Assembly: GCF_947487305.1 (NCBI RefSeq)
Contig: NZ_CANKWH010000010.1
Location: 94,275 to 158,274, forward strand
Reading direction: 5' to 3'
DNA: 64,000 bases
Origin: an uncultured Paracoccus sp.
GTDB taxonomy: Bacteria > Pseudomonadota > Alphaproteobacteria > Rhodobacterales > Rhodobacteraceae
The notes beneath the pieces are model-generated. The model ran no database searches. It saw only the letters and a program-made list of their open reading frames with translations, and was not told where the DNA came from. Position 1 is the first letter of the stretch, and the number at the start of each line of letters is the position of its first letter. The translations under genes were made by a program, and so were the position numbers. Shown here piece after piece: positions 1 through 9,178 of the stretch.

Positions 1-1182
<1,182 letters not shown>

Positions 1183-1229
1183 ATCTACCGGCGCGCGAAA
1201 AACTGCGCATTTCCTGTGTCGAATATGCC

Positions 1230-1258
1230 GCGATCTGCCGTAAAATCCGGCGGATCGC
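1230..1258 (+). terminator. Hairpin after gyrB, candidate terminator
   Basis: An 11-bp inverted repeat (1230-1240 with 1248-1258, one G-T wobble) encloses a 7-base loop. There is no T-run after it, so it may be a factor-dependent terminator or an mRNA 3'-end stabiliser rather than an intrinsic terminator. Confidence 0.4.
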
Positions 1259-1369
1259 AAAAGGTGCTGGCCGAGAACACCGGCAAAGGTGCATTCTATT
1301 GGCAACTATTCCCCCGCCTCTGGTGCCCTCGATACAGCGCGCGCCAACTAGTCTCCAAGGAGCTGTTTT

Positions 1370-2155
1370 ATGTTCACGATTTCCAAATCCCCCTTTGCCG
1401 CGGCCGCCGTTCTCGCGCTGCTGGCGCCTGTTGCCCATGCCGGCGGCTACACCGCCCCGGTCGAGCCCGCGCCGATCATCGCCCCGGTGGTGGATGCCCC
1501 GGTCGCACCCTGGGCCGGCGCCTATGCCGGCGGCTCGCTGGGGTATAGCTTCGGTGCGGATGACGAGATCGGGTGGGAGACTTTTGAAGGCGACATGAGC
1601 GTGGCCCGTGGAACGAAACTTGGTCAAGTCGACGTTACCGGCCCGACCGCTGGCCTGCAGGTTGGCTATCGCTGGCAACGCAACAACTGGGTGTTCGGGC
1701 CCGAGCTTTGGGCCGAAATGGGCAGCGTCGATGATACCGATTCGGTCGTGTACACCGACAGCTATATCTTCGAAGGTGAGAATGTCGAACTGGATCTCAG
1801 CGGCGATGTCGAATCCAAGGTGAACCATATTCTGGGTCTTCAGTTCAAGACCGGCTACCTGACCAGTCCGAACACGATGGTCTATGGTACCGCAGGTCTT
1901 GTGCGTGGCGATTTCGAGTACAAAGTCAGCCAGGGTGGAGCTTCGCGGACCGAGGGTTATACGGCGAATGGTTATTCGCTGGGTTTGGGTGTCGAACGCA
2001 AGCTCAACACGCGCACCTCGGTCTTTGCAGAATGGCAGTATCGCAACTTCGGCAAGACGGACGTCAACTTCAACAATGATGACGACTCGGCGTTCCGCAC
2101 CGTTGCGACCCCCGAGCATCACAATATCAAGCTCGGTCTGAACTTCAGCTTCTGA
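1370..2155 (+). CDS. Outer-membrane beta-barrel protein, Omp25/opacity-like
   Basis: The 261-residue product has a Sec signal peptide (about residues 1-24, ending AHA before GGYTAP), a proline-rich linker, and then alternating aromatic/polar strands ending in LGLNFSF, with a terminal aromatic as needed for insertion by the Bam machinery. The segment AGAYAGGSLGYSFG is the usual first strand of the porin-like 8-stranded barrel family found in Rhizobiales and Rhodobacterales. Start ATG 1370 has a strong AAGGAG at 1357-1362. The gene stands alone in the forward direction and its last 11 bases overlap the end of the convergent nuclease gene. A structural or adhesive surface role is likely; no substrate can be assigned. 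Confidence 0.85.
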   Translation: MFTISKSPFAAAAVLALLAPVAHAGGYTAPVEPAPIIAPVVDAPVAPWAGAYAGGSLGYSFGADDEIGWETFEGDMSVARGTKLGQVDVTGPTAGLQVGYRWQRNNWVFGPELWAEMGSVDDTDSVVYTDSYIFEGENVELDLSGDVESKVNHILGLQFKTGYLTSPNTMVYGTAGLVRGDFEYKVSQGGASRTEGYTANGYSLGLGVERKLNTRTSVFAEWQYRNFGKTDVNFNNDDDSAFRTVATPEHHNIKLGLNFSF

Positions 2156-2864
2156 TCCGACCAAGACGACACCAGCAAGGCCGGCCGCCCTCGCGCGCCG
2201 GCCTTTCTCCTGCCCGGTGACGCTGCCCGATCGGCAGGGCCAGCGCCCGCGCGCCGCAGGCCACCGCCAGCCCCTCGGGCACCAGCGTAGCCAGCGCCGG
2301 GTGATCGGCGATCAGCCCGCCGGTATAGGCGCCGAAGGCCGGCAGGATCAGGTGATCGCGCCCGATCAGGAAACAGCGACGCCTTTGCCCGGCCAGCCGG
2401 ATGCAGGGGTGGAAATGCCCGGACATATCCGGCCCTGCACCCGCCTCGTGGCGCAGAGTGATGCCGGCGTCCATCTCGGGCAAGCTGTGCCCGGGCAGTC
2501 GCTCCGGCACCGCGCCGGGATCGTGATTGCCGGTGATCCAGACCCAGTCGCGCCCCTCGGCCAACCGGTGCAGCCGGTCGCAGATATCATCCGCCAGCTC
2601 GCGCCCCGCCGCGTCGTCATCGAACCCGTCGCCAAGGCTGATGACTGTCGTAGGGTCGGTCGCCGCGATCTCGGCCCCCAGCCGGTCCAGCGTGGCTGCG
2701 ACCTCGTAGGGCGGCAGCAGGGCGCCGCCCCGCCGGGCCATCCGTTCGGACTTGCCCAGATGCAGGTCAGCCACGACCAGCCAGCGGCGGTCCGGCCACC
2801 ACAGCGCGCCCGAGGCCCGCGCCTCGAGCCGCTGTCCCGCAAAGTCGAACACATATCCCGTCAC
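2145..2864 (-). CDS. pdeM: Ligase-associated DNA repair metallophosphoesterase (MPE/PdeM-type nuclease)
   Basis: A 239-residue calcineurin-like phosphoesterase. Metal-binding motifs appear in order: VVADLHLGKSERMARRG, then SLGDGFDD, WITGNHDPG and a late GHFHP. Family members are Mn-dependent DNA nucleases found in a bacterial repair cluster with an Lhr-core helicase, an ATP-dependent DNA ligase and an MBL exonuclease, all of which are present here. The best start is GTG 2864, which overlaps the helicase stop by 3 bases (GTGA) and implies translational coupling; the frame is open much further upstream but reads inside the helicase gene. The C-terminus has a basic tail of about 25 residues and runs 11 bases into the convergent barrel-protein gene. 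Confidence 0.9.
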   Translation of the reverse strand: MTGYVFDFAGQRLEARASGALWWPDRRWLVVADLHLGKSERMARRGGALLPPYEVAATLDRLGAEIAATDPTTVISLGDGFDDDAAGRELADDICDRLHRLAEGRDWVWITGNHDPGAVPERLPGHSLPEMDAGITLRHEAGAGPDMSGHFHPCIRLAGQRRRCFLIGRDHLILPAFGAYTGGLIADHPALATLVPEGLAVACGARALALPIGQRHRAGERPAREGGRPCWCRLGRIRS

Positions 2865-5239
2865 GCCAGTCCCGCCTCTGCCATCAGCGCCGCCGCCTCG
2901 GCCTCGGCCAGCCGCTCGCGCCCCTGTCCCGCGATCGGCACGCGGCCCACCTCCAGCAGCAGGGGCGCCGCCAGCGGCGACACCCGATCCAGCATCCGGT
3001 GATCCAGCCGGGGCGAGCGGTCCAGCATCTCCTCGATCCGGTCGAAATCCACAAGCCCCCGCCGCGCCTCGTCGGCGGTGATGCGCAGCATCAGGTGATC
3101 CGGGTCGTATTTCCTCAGCGTGTCGTAAAGGATATCGCTGGAAAAGGTCGCCTGCCGCCCGGTCTTGCGCTGGCCCGGCAGGTTGCGCTGGATCAGCCCG
3201 GCGATGGTGGCGACGGTCCGAAAGGTGCGCTTCATCACCGCATTGCTGCCGAGCCAGTCGCCCAGCCCCGTGCGCAGCCCCTCGCGGTCCAGAAGCGGCG
3301 CGGGATCGATCACCGGATCGAGCGACCAGATCAGCAGCGCGTAATCGGTCGAGAGAAACCCCAGCGGCCCCAGCCCGGCTTCCTCCATCATGCGCGTCAT
3401 CAACAGGCCAAGCGTCTGCAGCGCGTTCCGCCCGGCAAAGCCGTACAGCGCGAAATGCCACAGGCCGTCATGGCGGAAGCTTTCGCTTTGCAGCACGCCG
3501 GGACGGGGCAGGGCGCTGACCTCGGACTGCAGCGCCAGCCAGTCGCGGGTGGTCCGGGGCAGGGCGTGGTGATGCGACGGATCGCCGATCAGCGCCTGCA
3601 CCCGATGCGAGAGCTGCGTCGAGGTGGCCAGCTTTACCCCGGAAAACACCGCGATCTTGGGCTTCCGGGTCGGCTGTCTGGTCACCTCAACCACCATCTC
3701 GCGCAGGCCTTCATAGCGCACGGTCTGGCCGCCGATCAGGAAGGTGTCTCCAGGTTCGAGACTTGCGGCAAAGGCCTCCTCGACCTCGCCGAGAGGCGCG
3801 CCGCCACGCCCGCGAAAGCGCACCTTCAGCATCTCGGCCTCGACGATGGTGCCGATGTTCATGCGCAGATCGCGCGCCGCACGCGGGTCGCGCATCCGCC
3901 ACAGCCCGTCGCGCAGCATCAGCCGCTGCCAGCGGTCATAGGCCCGAAGCGAATAGCCCCCGGTCGCGGCGAAATCGAGGCAGGCATCGAAATCGGCGCG
4001 GGTCAGGGCGCGATAGGGGCCGGCGGTGATGACCTCGGCGTAAAGCGCATCGGCCTCGAACGGCCCGGCGCAGGCGGTCAGCAGAATGTGCTGGCAGAGC
4101 ACATCCAAGGGCCCCGGCCCGCGCGGGTCGCCGTCGAGATCGCGTTCCGCCACCGCCTCCAGCGCCGCCACGCATTCGATTACCTCGAAGCGGTTGGCCG
4201 GCACGATGCGGGCGCGCGAGGGGGCGTTGTAGCGGTGGTTCGCCCGTCCGATCCGCTGCACCAGCCGCTTCACGTTCTTCGGCGCGCCGACCTGGATGAC
4301 CAGATCGACCGCGCCCCAGTCGATGCCCAGATCGAGACTGCCGGTCGCCACCACCGCCCGGAGCTGCCCCGCCGCCATCGCCGCCTCGACCCGCTGCCGC
4401 GCCTCGCGGGCAAGGCTGCCGTGATGCAACCCGATGGGCAGGTTCTCGTCATTCGCGGCCCAGAGCGCCTGGAAAAACAGCTCGGCCTGCGCGCGGGTGT
4501 TGATGAAGATGATGGTGGTGTTGGCCTGCCGCACCTGATCCAGCACCTCGGGAATGGCGTGATGCCCGCCCCCCCCGGCCCAGGGCGCGGGGCTCGCGGT
4601 GGGCAGCATGGCAATGTCGGGATCGGGGCCGGGATCGGCCTCGAGCACCTGCGCCCCGCCCATGAACCCGGCCAGCGCCTGAGGGTCCTCGACCGTGGCA
4701 GAAAGGCCAGTGACCTGCAGCCCGGGCGCAAGGCTGCGCAGTCGCGCCAACCCCAGCATCAGCTGATCGCCGCGCTTGTTCTCGGCCAGCGCGTGCAATT
4801 CGTCCAGCACCACGCGGCGAAGTCCGCCGAAGATCGCCGGAGCCTCGGGATAGGACAGCATCAGGGCCAGCGATTCCGGCGTGGTCAGCAGGATATCGGG
4901 TGGATCGACCCGCTGCCGCGCCCGTTGCGCCGGGCGGGTGTCGCCGGTCCGGTCCTCGATGCGGATCGCCAGCCCCAGATCGGCGACGGGTCGTGCAAGG
5001 TTGCGGGCGATATCCGCCGTCAGCGCCTTCAGCGGCGAGACGTAAAGCGTGTGCATCCCCTGATGTGCCCCACCGTCCAGATCGACAAGGCTGGGCAGGA
5101 ACCCCGCCAGCGTCTTGCCGCCTCCGGTCGGCGCAATCAGCAGCGTGTCGCCCCCCGCCTCGAGCAGCGCCAGCTGATGCGGATGCGGCTGCCAGCCCTG
5201 ACGGGCAAACCAGTCCTGAAAGCGCGGCGGCAGCGTCAT
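2861..5239 (-). CDS. Ligase-associated DEXH-box helicase (Lhr-core type)
   Basis: A 792-residue superfamily 2 DNA helicase. Visible motifs are Walker A LLIAPTGGGKTLAGFLP near residue 35, motif II VVLDELHALAENKRG (DELH variant), motif III GLSATVEDP, and motif VI RLVQRIGRANHR near residue 340, followed by the winged-helix and Lhr-specific core. Length fits the short Lhr-core form without the large C-terminal extension of mycobacterial Lhr. Lhr-core proteins are ATP-dependent 3'-5' translocases on single-stranded DNA. The gene is first in a two-gene unit with the nuclease; the ligase and exonuclease partners are encoded 0.8 kb upstream on the same strand, beyond an SGNH gene of opposite direction. 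Confidence 0.92.
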   Translation of the reverse strand: MTLPPRFQDWFARQGWQPHPHQLALLEAGGDTLLIAPTGGGKTLAGFLPSLVDLDGGAHQGMHTLYVSPLKALTADIARNLARPVADLGLAIRIEDRTGDTRPAQRARQRVDPPDILLTTPESLALMLSYPEAPAIFGGLRRVVLDELHALAENKRGDQLMLGLARLRSLAPGLQVTGLSATVEDPQALAGFMGGAQVLEADPGPDPDIAMLPTASPAPWAGGGGHHAIPEVLDQVRQANTTIIFINTRAQAELFFQALWAANDENLPIGLHHGSLAREARQRVEAAMAAGQLRAVVATGSLDLGIDWGAVDLVIQVGAPKNVKRLVQRIGRANHRYNAPSRARIVPANRFEVIECVAALEAVAERDLDGDPRGPGPLDVLCQHILLTACAGPFEADALYAEVITAGPYRALTRADFDACLDFAATGGYSLRAYDRWQRLMLRDGLWRMRDPRAARDLRMNIGTIVEAEMLKVRFRGRGGAPLGEVEEAFAASLEPGDTFLIGGQTVRYEGLREMVVEVTRQPTRKPKIAVFSGVKLATSTQLSHRVQALIGDPSHHHALPRTTRDWLALQSEVSALPRPGVLQSESFRHDGLWHFALYGFAGRNALQTLGLLMTRMMEEAGLGPLGFLSTDYALLIWSLDPVIDPAPLLDREGLRTGLGDWLGSNAVMKRTFRTVATIAGLIQRNLPGQRKTGRQATFSSDILYDTLRKYDPDHLMLRITADEARRGLVDFDRIEEMLDRSPRLDHRMLDRVSPLAAPLLLEVGRVPIAGQGRERLAEAEAAALMAEAGLA

Positions 5240-5340
5240 CTTGACCTACCCCCTGCACGCGCCATTGTCGCGAATCTCGCCGCCATGCTAATCTGGCGGT
5301 GAACGACCATAGGTCTGATTTGACGGAGTTTTCTGCGGCG

Positions 5341-6024
5341 ATGAGGTGGCGTCTGCTGCTGTGCCTGCTGGCCCTGACCGCCTGCATGTCCGCCCCGCCC
5401 GGCGCCAGCACGGGCCCGGCGCGTATCCTCGTGATCGGCGATTCTCTGATGGCCTGGAACCGGCTGCGCGGCGCCTCGGTCGCCAAGGCGCTGTCGGCCC
5501 AGCTGGGCGAGCCGGTCAGGGACAATTCGGTCTCGGGCGCGGTTCATGACCTCGGCGGCAAGCCGGCGGCTCAGGGCAGCCACGCCACCATCGCGCGGCA
5601 ATACCGGTCCGGAAACTGGGATTGGGTGGTGATGGATGGCGGCGGGAACAACCTGCTGTTCGGCTGTGGCTGCAGCGATTGCGAGCCTCAGCTTGACGCG
5701 CTGATCTCGGAGGATGCGACGCAGGGAGCCATCCCCCGGCTGGTGGCGCAGATCAGGGCGGATGGCGCGCAGGTCATCCATACCGGCTACCTGCGCAGCC
5801 CCGGCTTTACCTCGCCGATCGAGCATTGCGGCCCGATCGGGGACGAGCTTGATCGCCGCCTTGCGCGGCTGGATGCCCGCGATCCGGGCATGGTCTTCCT
5901 CAGGCTGTCGGACCTGGTTCCAACGCCCGGCGACACCTCCTACCACGCGCTCGACCGCATTCACCCCTCGGCCAAGGGCAGTGCGGCGATTGCCGCGCGC
6001 ATCGCCGCGATCATCCGGCCCTGA
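5341..6024 (+). CDS. SGNH/GDSL hydrolase lipoprotein
   Basis: A 227-residue product beginning with a lipoprotein signal (hydrophobic core then LLALTAC; Cys15 is the predicted lipidation site). The start at ATG 5341 is chosen because it puts the lipobox at the right distance; an upstream in-frame ATG at 5299 would add 14 polar residues before the signal. SGNH features are ILVIGDSLMAW (block I serine), GGGNNL (block III-like) and LDRIHPSAKG (block V Asp-x-x-His). Such enzymes cut esters on lipids, polysaccharides or peptidoglycan; the substrate is unknown. The gene lies opposite to, and splits, the DNA-repair cluster. Confidence 0.82.
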   Translation: MRWRLLLCLLALTACMSAPPGASTGPARILVIGDSLMAWNRLRGASVAKALSAQLGEPVRDNSVSGAVHDLGGKPAAQGSHATIARQYRSGNWDWVVMDGGGNNLLFGCGCSDCEPQLDALISEDATQGAIPRLVAQIRADGAQVIHTGYLRSPGFTSPIEHCGPIGDELDRRLARLDARDPGMVFLRLSDLVPTPGDTSYHALDRIHPSAKGSAAIAARIAAIIRP

Positions 6025-6041
6025 CGGGAAAAGGCACCGGC

Positions 6042-7592
6042 TCATCCGATCATCGCCTTCAGGGTCTCCAGCCGGTCAGCTTCGGCGGCGGGCTTGTCCC
6101 ACCGGATGCGGCTGATCCGGGGAAAGCGCATGGCGAGGCCGGATTTGTGCCGGCTCGAGGCGTTGACGCCCTCGAATGCCACTTCCAGCACCAGTTTCGG
6201 CTCAAGCGCGCGCACCGGGCCGAAGCGGTCGGTGGTGTGGTTGCGCACGAAGCGATCAAGCTCGCGCAATTCCTCGTCGGTGAAGCCGAAATAGGCCTTG
6301 CCGACCGGCAGCAGTTGATCGCCCGACCACAGGCCGAAGGTGAAATCGCTGTAAAAGCCGGAGCGTTTGCCATGCCCGCGTTGGGCGTAAAGCAGCACCG
6401 CATCGACCACCATCGGATCGCGCTTCCACTTGAACCACGGCCCGCGCGGGCGCCCGCCAACATAGGCGCTGTCGCGGCGCTTGATCATCACCCCCTCGAT
6501 CACCGCATCCGGCGGGTCGGCCCGCAGCGCCGCCAGATCGTCCCATGTGGCAAAGTCCAGCCGGGGCGAGATATCGATTCGTTCAGACCCGAAATCGGTG
6601 CCTTCCAGCACCGCGCGACGCTCTGACAGCGGCAGGTCGCGCAGGTCGCTTCCCTGCCAGATCATCAGGTCATAAAGCCGCAGCCCCGCCGGATGGCTGG
6701 CCAGCATCGCCTTGCTGACCGCCTTGCGGCCAAGGCGCTTCTGCAGGTCGCCGAAGGGCGCGACCTCGGCCCCGCGCCGCACCAAGAGTTCGCCATCCGC
6801 CGCGCCATCGAAATTCAGCGCCGCGATCACATCGGGAAAGCTGGCCGAGATTTCTTCGCCGGTGCGCGAGAACAGCCGCCGCACGCCCCCGTCATTGATC
6901 GCCTGCACCCGGATGCCGTCCCATTTCCATTCGGCCAGATAGTCGGCGGGATCGAGCGCGCGAAGCTGATCCAGATCGGTCGGCGTCGACAGCATCACCG
7001 GCCGGAACGGCGCCTTCGCCGCCTGTTCCGGGCGCGCGCCACCGGCAATCCAGTCGAAAACCGGCTGATAGGGCGGGGTCAGCCCGTGCCAGATCTCCTC
7101 GATCGCGGCGACGCCCGGCCCGCCCATCTGCGCCAGCGCCATCCGGGCCATCCGCGCCGATAGGCCCACCCGCATATTGCCGGTGGCGAGCTTCAGGAAG
7201 GCCAGCCGCTGCGATGGCCCCAGCCGGTCCAGCACACCAGCGATGGCGGCGGGCAGGCCCGCCTTTCCGGTCGTCTGCAACAGCTCGACCGCCCGATGCA
7301 GCGGCAGGTCCTCGTCGCGGTTGCTGTCCCAGATCAGCGCGATGGTCTCGGCCAGATCACCGACGAAATCGTAGCTCAGGGCGAAAAGCTGCGCGTCCAC
7401 CCGTTCGGCCACCAACCCGCGCAACAGGCTGGGCGTCACCGCGCGCAGGCTCAGATCGCCGGTCAGCGCCGCCAGCGCATAGCCGCGATCCGGGTCGGGC
7501 GTGACCTCGAGATAGTGCCGCAGCAATTGCAGCTTGCCATTGCGGGCCGGGGTAAAGGCCAGCCGTTCCAGCAGGGTCGCAAAACCCCTCAT
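6042..7592 (-). CDS. lig: ATP-dependent DNA ligase
   Basis: A 516-residue ATP-dependent ligase. The adenylated lysine motif is in YLAEWKWDGIRVQ (the K of KWDG), motif III/IV appears as AADGELLVR and VIEGVMIKRRDSAY, and motif V as WFKWKRDP. An N-terminal DNA-binding domain of about 200 residues precedes the nucleotidyltransferase and OB domains. This is the LIG member of the four-gene repair set. Its ATG overlaps the exonuclease stop by 4 bases (ATGA), so the two are cotranscribed with the exonuclease first. It converges on the SGNH gene with 17 bases between stops. Confidence 0.93.
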   Translation of the reverse strand: MRGFATLLERLAFTPARNGKLQLLRHYLEVTPDPDRGYALAALTGDLSLRAVTPSLLRGLVAERVDAQLFALSYDFVGDLAETIALIWDSNRDEDLPLHRAVELLQTTGKAGLPAAIAGVLDRLGPSQRLAFLKLATGNMRVGLSARMARMALAQMGGPGVAAIEEIWHGLTPPYQPVFDWIAGGARPEQAAKAPFRPVMLSTPTDLDQLRALDPADYLAEWKWDGIRVQAINDGGVRRLFSRTGEEISASFPDVIAALNFDGAADGELLVRRGAEVAPFGDLQKRLGRKAVSKAMLASHPAGLRLYDLMIWQGSDLRDLPLSERRAVLEGTDFGSERIDISPRLDFATWDDLAALRADPPDAVIEGVMIKRRDSAYVGGRPRGPWFKWKRDPMVVDAVLLYAQRGHGKRSGFYSDFTFGLWSGDQLLPVGKAYFGFTDEELRELDRFVRNHTTDRFGPVRALEPKLVLEVAFEGVNASSRHKSGLAMRFPRISRIRWDKPAAEADRLETLKAMIG

Positions 7593-8581
7593 TCCGGCTC
7601 GTCCTCATAGCCCAACAGTCGCAGCGGGCGGGCGGCAAACCCCTCGATCTCGCACCAGCGCATCAGCCCGTCTTCGGTGCCGTGGGTGATCCAGACCTCT
7701 TCCGGGGCAAGCTCGCGGATGGTTGCCGTCACCTGCGGCCAGTCGACATGATCGCTGATGACCAGCGGCAGTTCGACGCCCCGCTGCCGCGCACGGGCGC
7801 GCACCGCCATCCAGCCCGAGGCGAAGCCGATGACCGGATCGGCGAAACGCTGGACCCAGGGACTGGCAAAGGCCGAGGGCGGGGCGATGACCAGTTGCGC
7901 GTTCACCTGGTCCGCCGTCGCCGGGACCAGCGGGCCAAGATCGATCCCCTGCTGAACGTGATAATCACAGAGCCGCTGCATCGCGCCGTGAATGGCGATC
8001 GGCCCATCAATGCCCGCCGCCCGCGCCAGCGCGATGACCCGCTGCGCCTTGCCAAGCGCATAGGCGCCGATCAGATGCGGGCGTTCGGGAAACTCCGCCA
8101 TGCTGGCCCGCAGCCGCGCCATCTCGGCCATGGGATCGGGATGGCGAAAGACCGGCAGGCCGAAGGTCGCCTCGGTCACGAAGATATCGCAGGGCACCGG
8201 CTCATAGGGCGCACAGGTCGGATTCGGCGTGCGGCAGTAATCGCCCGAGACCACGATCTTCGGCCCCGCGTCAGCCGTCACCGCGATCTGCGCCGAGCCG
8301 AGGATATGCCCCGCCGGGTGAAAGCTGACGCTCACATCGCCAATGCGGATCGCCCCCTGGGCCGCCTGCCGCTGCCCGGCGAAATCATCGCCATAGCGGA
8401 TCGCCATCATCTCCAGCGTTTGCCGCGTCGCCAGCACCGCCCCATGCCCGGCCCGGGCATGGTCGCCGTGCCCATGGGTGATCAGCGCGCGCGGCACCGG
8501 CCGCAGCGGATCGATATGGAAATCCCCTTGCGGGCAATAGAGGCCCGCTGGCGTGGGGTGCAGGATCTGGTCGGCGCGCAT
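7589..8581 (-). CDS. Ligase-associated MBL-fold exonuclease
   Basis: A 330-residue metallo-beta-lactamase/beta-CASP-type nuclease resembling SNM1/Artemis-like DNA exonucleases. The metal site is LITHGHGDHARAGHG near residue 35, followed by AGHILGSAQI and SGDYCRTPNP. In characterised clusters this protein is the EXO partner of the ligase, helicase and metallophosphoesterase. It begins at ATG 8581, 30 bases from the end of the Lrp gene on the same strand. A possible SOS box upstream was examined and rejected. Confidence 0.9.
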   Translation of the reverse strand: MRADQILHPTPAGLYCPQGDFHIDPLRPVPRALITHGHGDHARAGHGAVLATRQTLEMMAIRYGDDFAGQRQAAQGAIRIGDVSVSFHPAGHILGSAQIAVTADAGPKIVVSGDYCRTPNPTCAPYEPVPCDIFVTEATFGLPVFRHPDPMAEMARLRASMAEFPERPHLIGAYALGKAQRVIALARAAGIDGPIAIHGAMQRLCDYHVQQGIDLGPLVPATADQVNAQLVIAPPSAFASPWVQRFADPVIGFASGWMAVRARARQRGVELPLVISDHVDWPQVTATIRELAPEEVWITHGTEDGLMRWCEIEGFAARPLRLLGYEDEPE

Positions 8582-8611
8582 AGGGGAAATATGCGGAACA
8601 TTTCGTGAAAA

Positions 8612-9088
8612 TCAACGCGGGATGCGCAAGGGCCGTGCATCGAAGAGGGTTTCCATCGAGAAAACCCCGGTCACGCGCTCCAGATCCATGTCCGCGATCA
8701 GGGCCTTGTAGCAGCGGTCATAGCCCGCCATCGAGGTCGTCACCAGTTTCGCCATGTAATCCCATTCCCCGCCGATGCGGTGAAACTCGGTGATCTCGGG
8801 GATCGATTCGACCCGCGCGCGGAACTTGCGCGCCCAGGCATCGTCATGGTGGCGGGTGCGGATCATCACGAAGACGGTCAGATGCAGCCCAACCCGACCC
8901 GCATCGATCACCGCGCGGCTGCCCTGCAAGACCCCCGCCTCGGTCAGCCGCTGCAACCGCCGCCAGCAGGCATTCTGCGATAGCCCAATCCGCTCGGCCA
9001 GCGCGCGTTGCGACAGAGTGGCATCCTGTTGCAGCGCGGCAAGGATGCGGTGGTCAATTTCGTCAAGGATTATCGTTTCATCGTTCAT
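8612..9088 (-). CDS. Lrp/AsnC-family transcriptional regulator
   Basis: A 158-residue protein with an N-terminal winged helix-turn-helix (LDEIDHRILAALQQDATLSQ and following, about residues 7-65) and a C-terminal RAM/AsnC ligand-binding domain (GGEWDYMAKLVTT region). Start ATG 9088 begins MNDETI; a longer frame to 9145 would add 19 residues that do not resemble the family. It is divergent from the class V PLP enzyme at 9179, the usual arrangement in which an Lrp-type protein controls its neighbour in response to an amino acid. The 90-bp gap is AT-richer and contains GATC-flanked half sites, but no operator could be defined. Confidence 0.9.
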   Translation of the reverse strand: MNDETIILDEIDHRILAALQQDATLSQRALAERIGLSQNACWRRLQRLTEAGVLQGSRAVIDAGRVGLHLTVFVMIRTRHHDDAWARKFRARVESIPEITEFHRIGGEWDYMAKLVTTSMAGYDRCYKALIADMDLERVTGVFSMETLFDARPLRIPR

Positions 9089-9178
9089 TTGATCGGAAAT
9101 ATAGTGATCCTGCCGTGAGAAAGGAACATCTGATCGCCACACCACGGGTCATGATGCAGAAAAATCAGCGTAGGCGGC

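Noticed and set aside
2999..5302. Long forward ORF (767 codons) opposite the Lhr-type helicase gene
   Set aside because: It is a mirror of GC-rich codon use; the product is rich in Arg, Gln, His and Gly with no domain, while the reverse frame has every helicase motif.
8582..8611. Possible LexA box (GTTC-N7-GTTC) before the repair exonuclease gene
   Set aside because: The reverse strand has GTTC-N7-TTCC, with two of four bases of the second half site wrong; not supportable.
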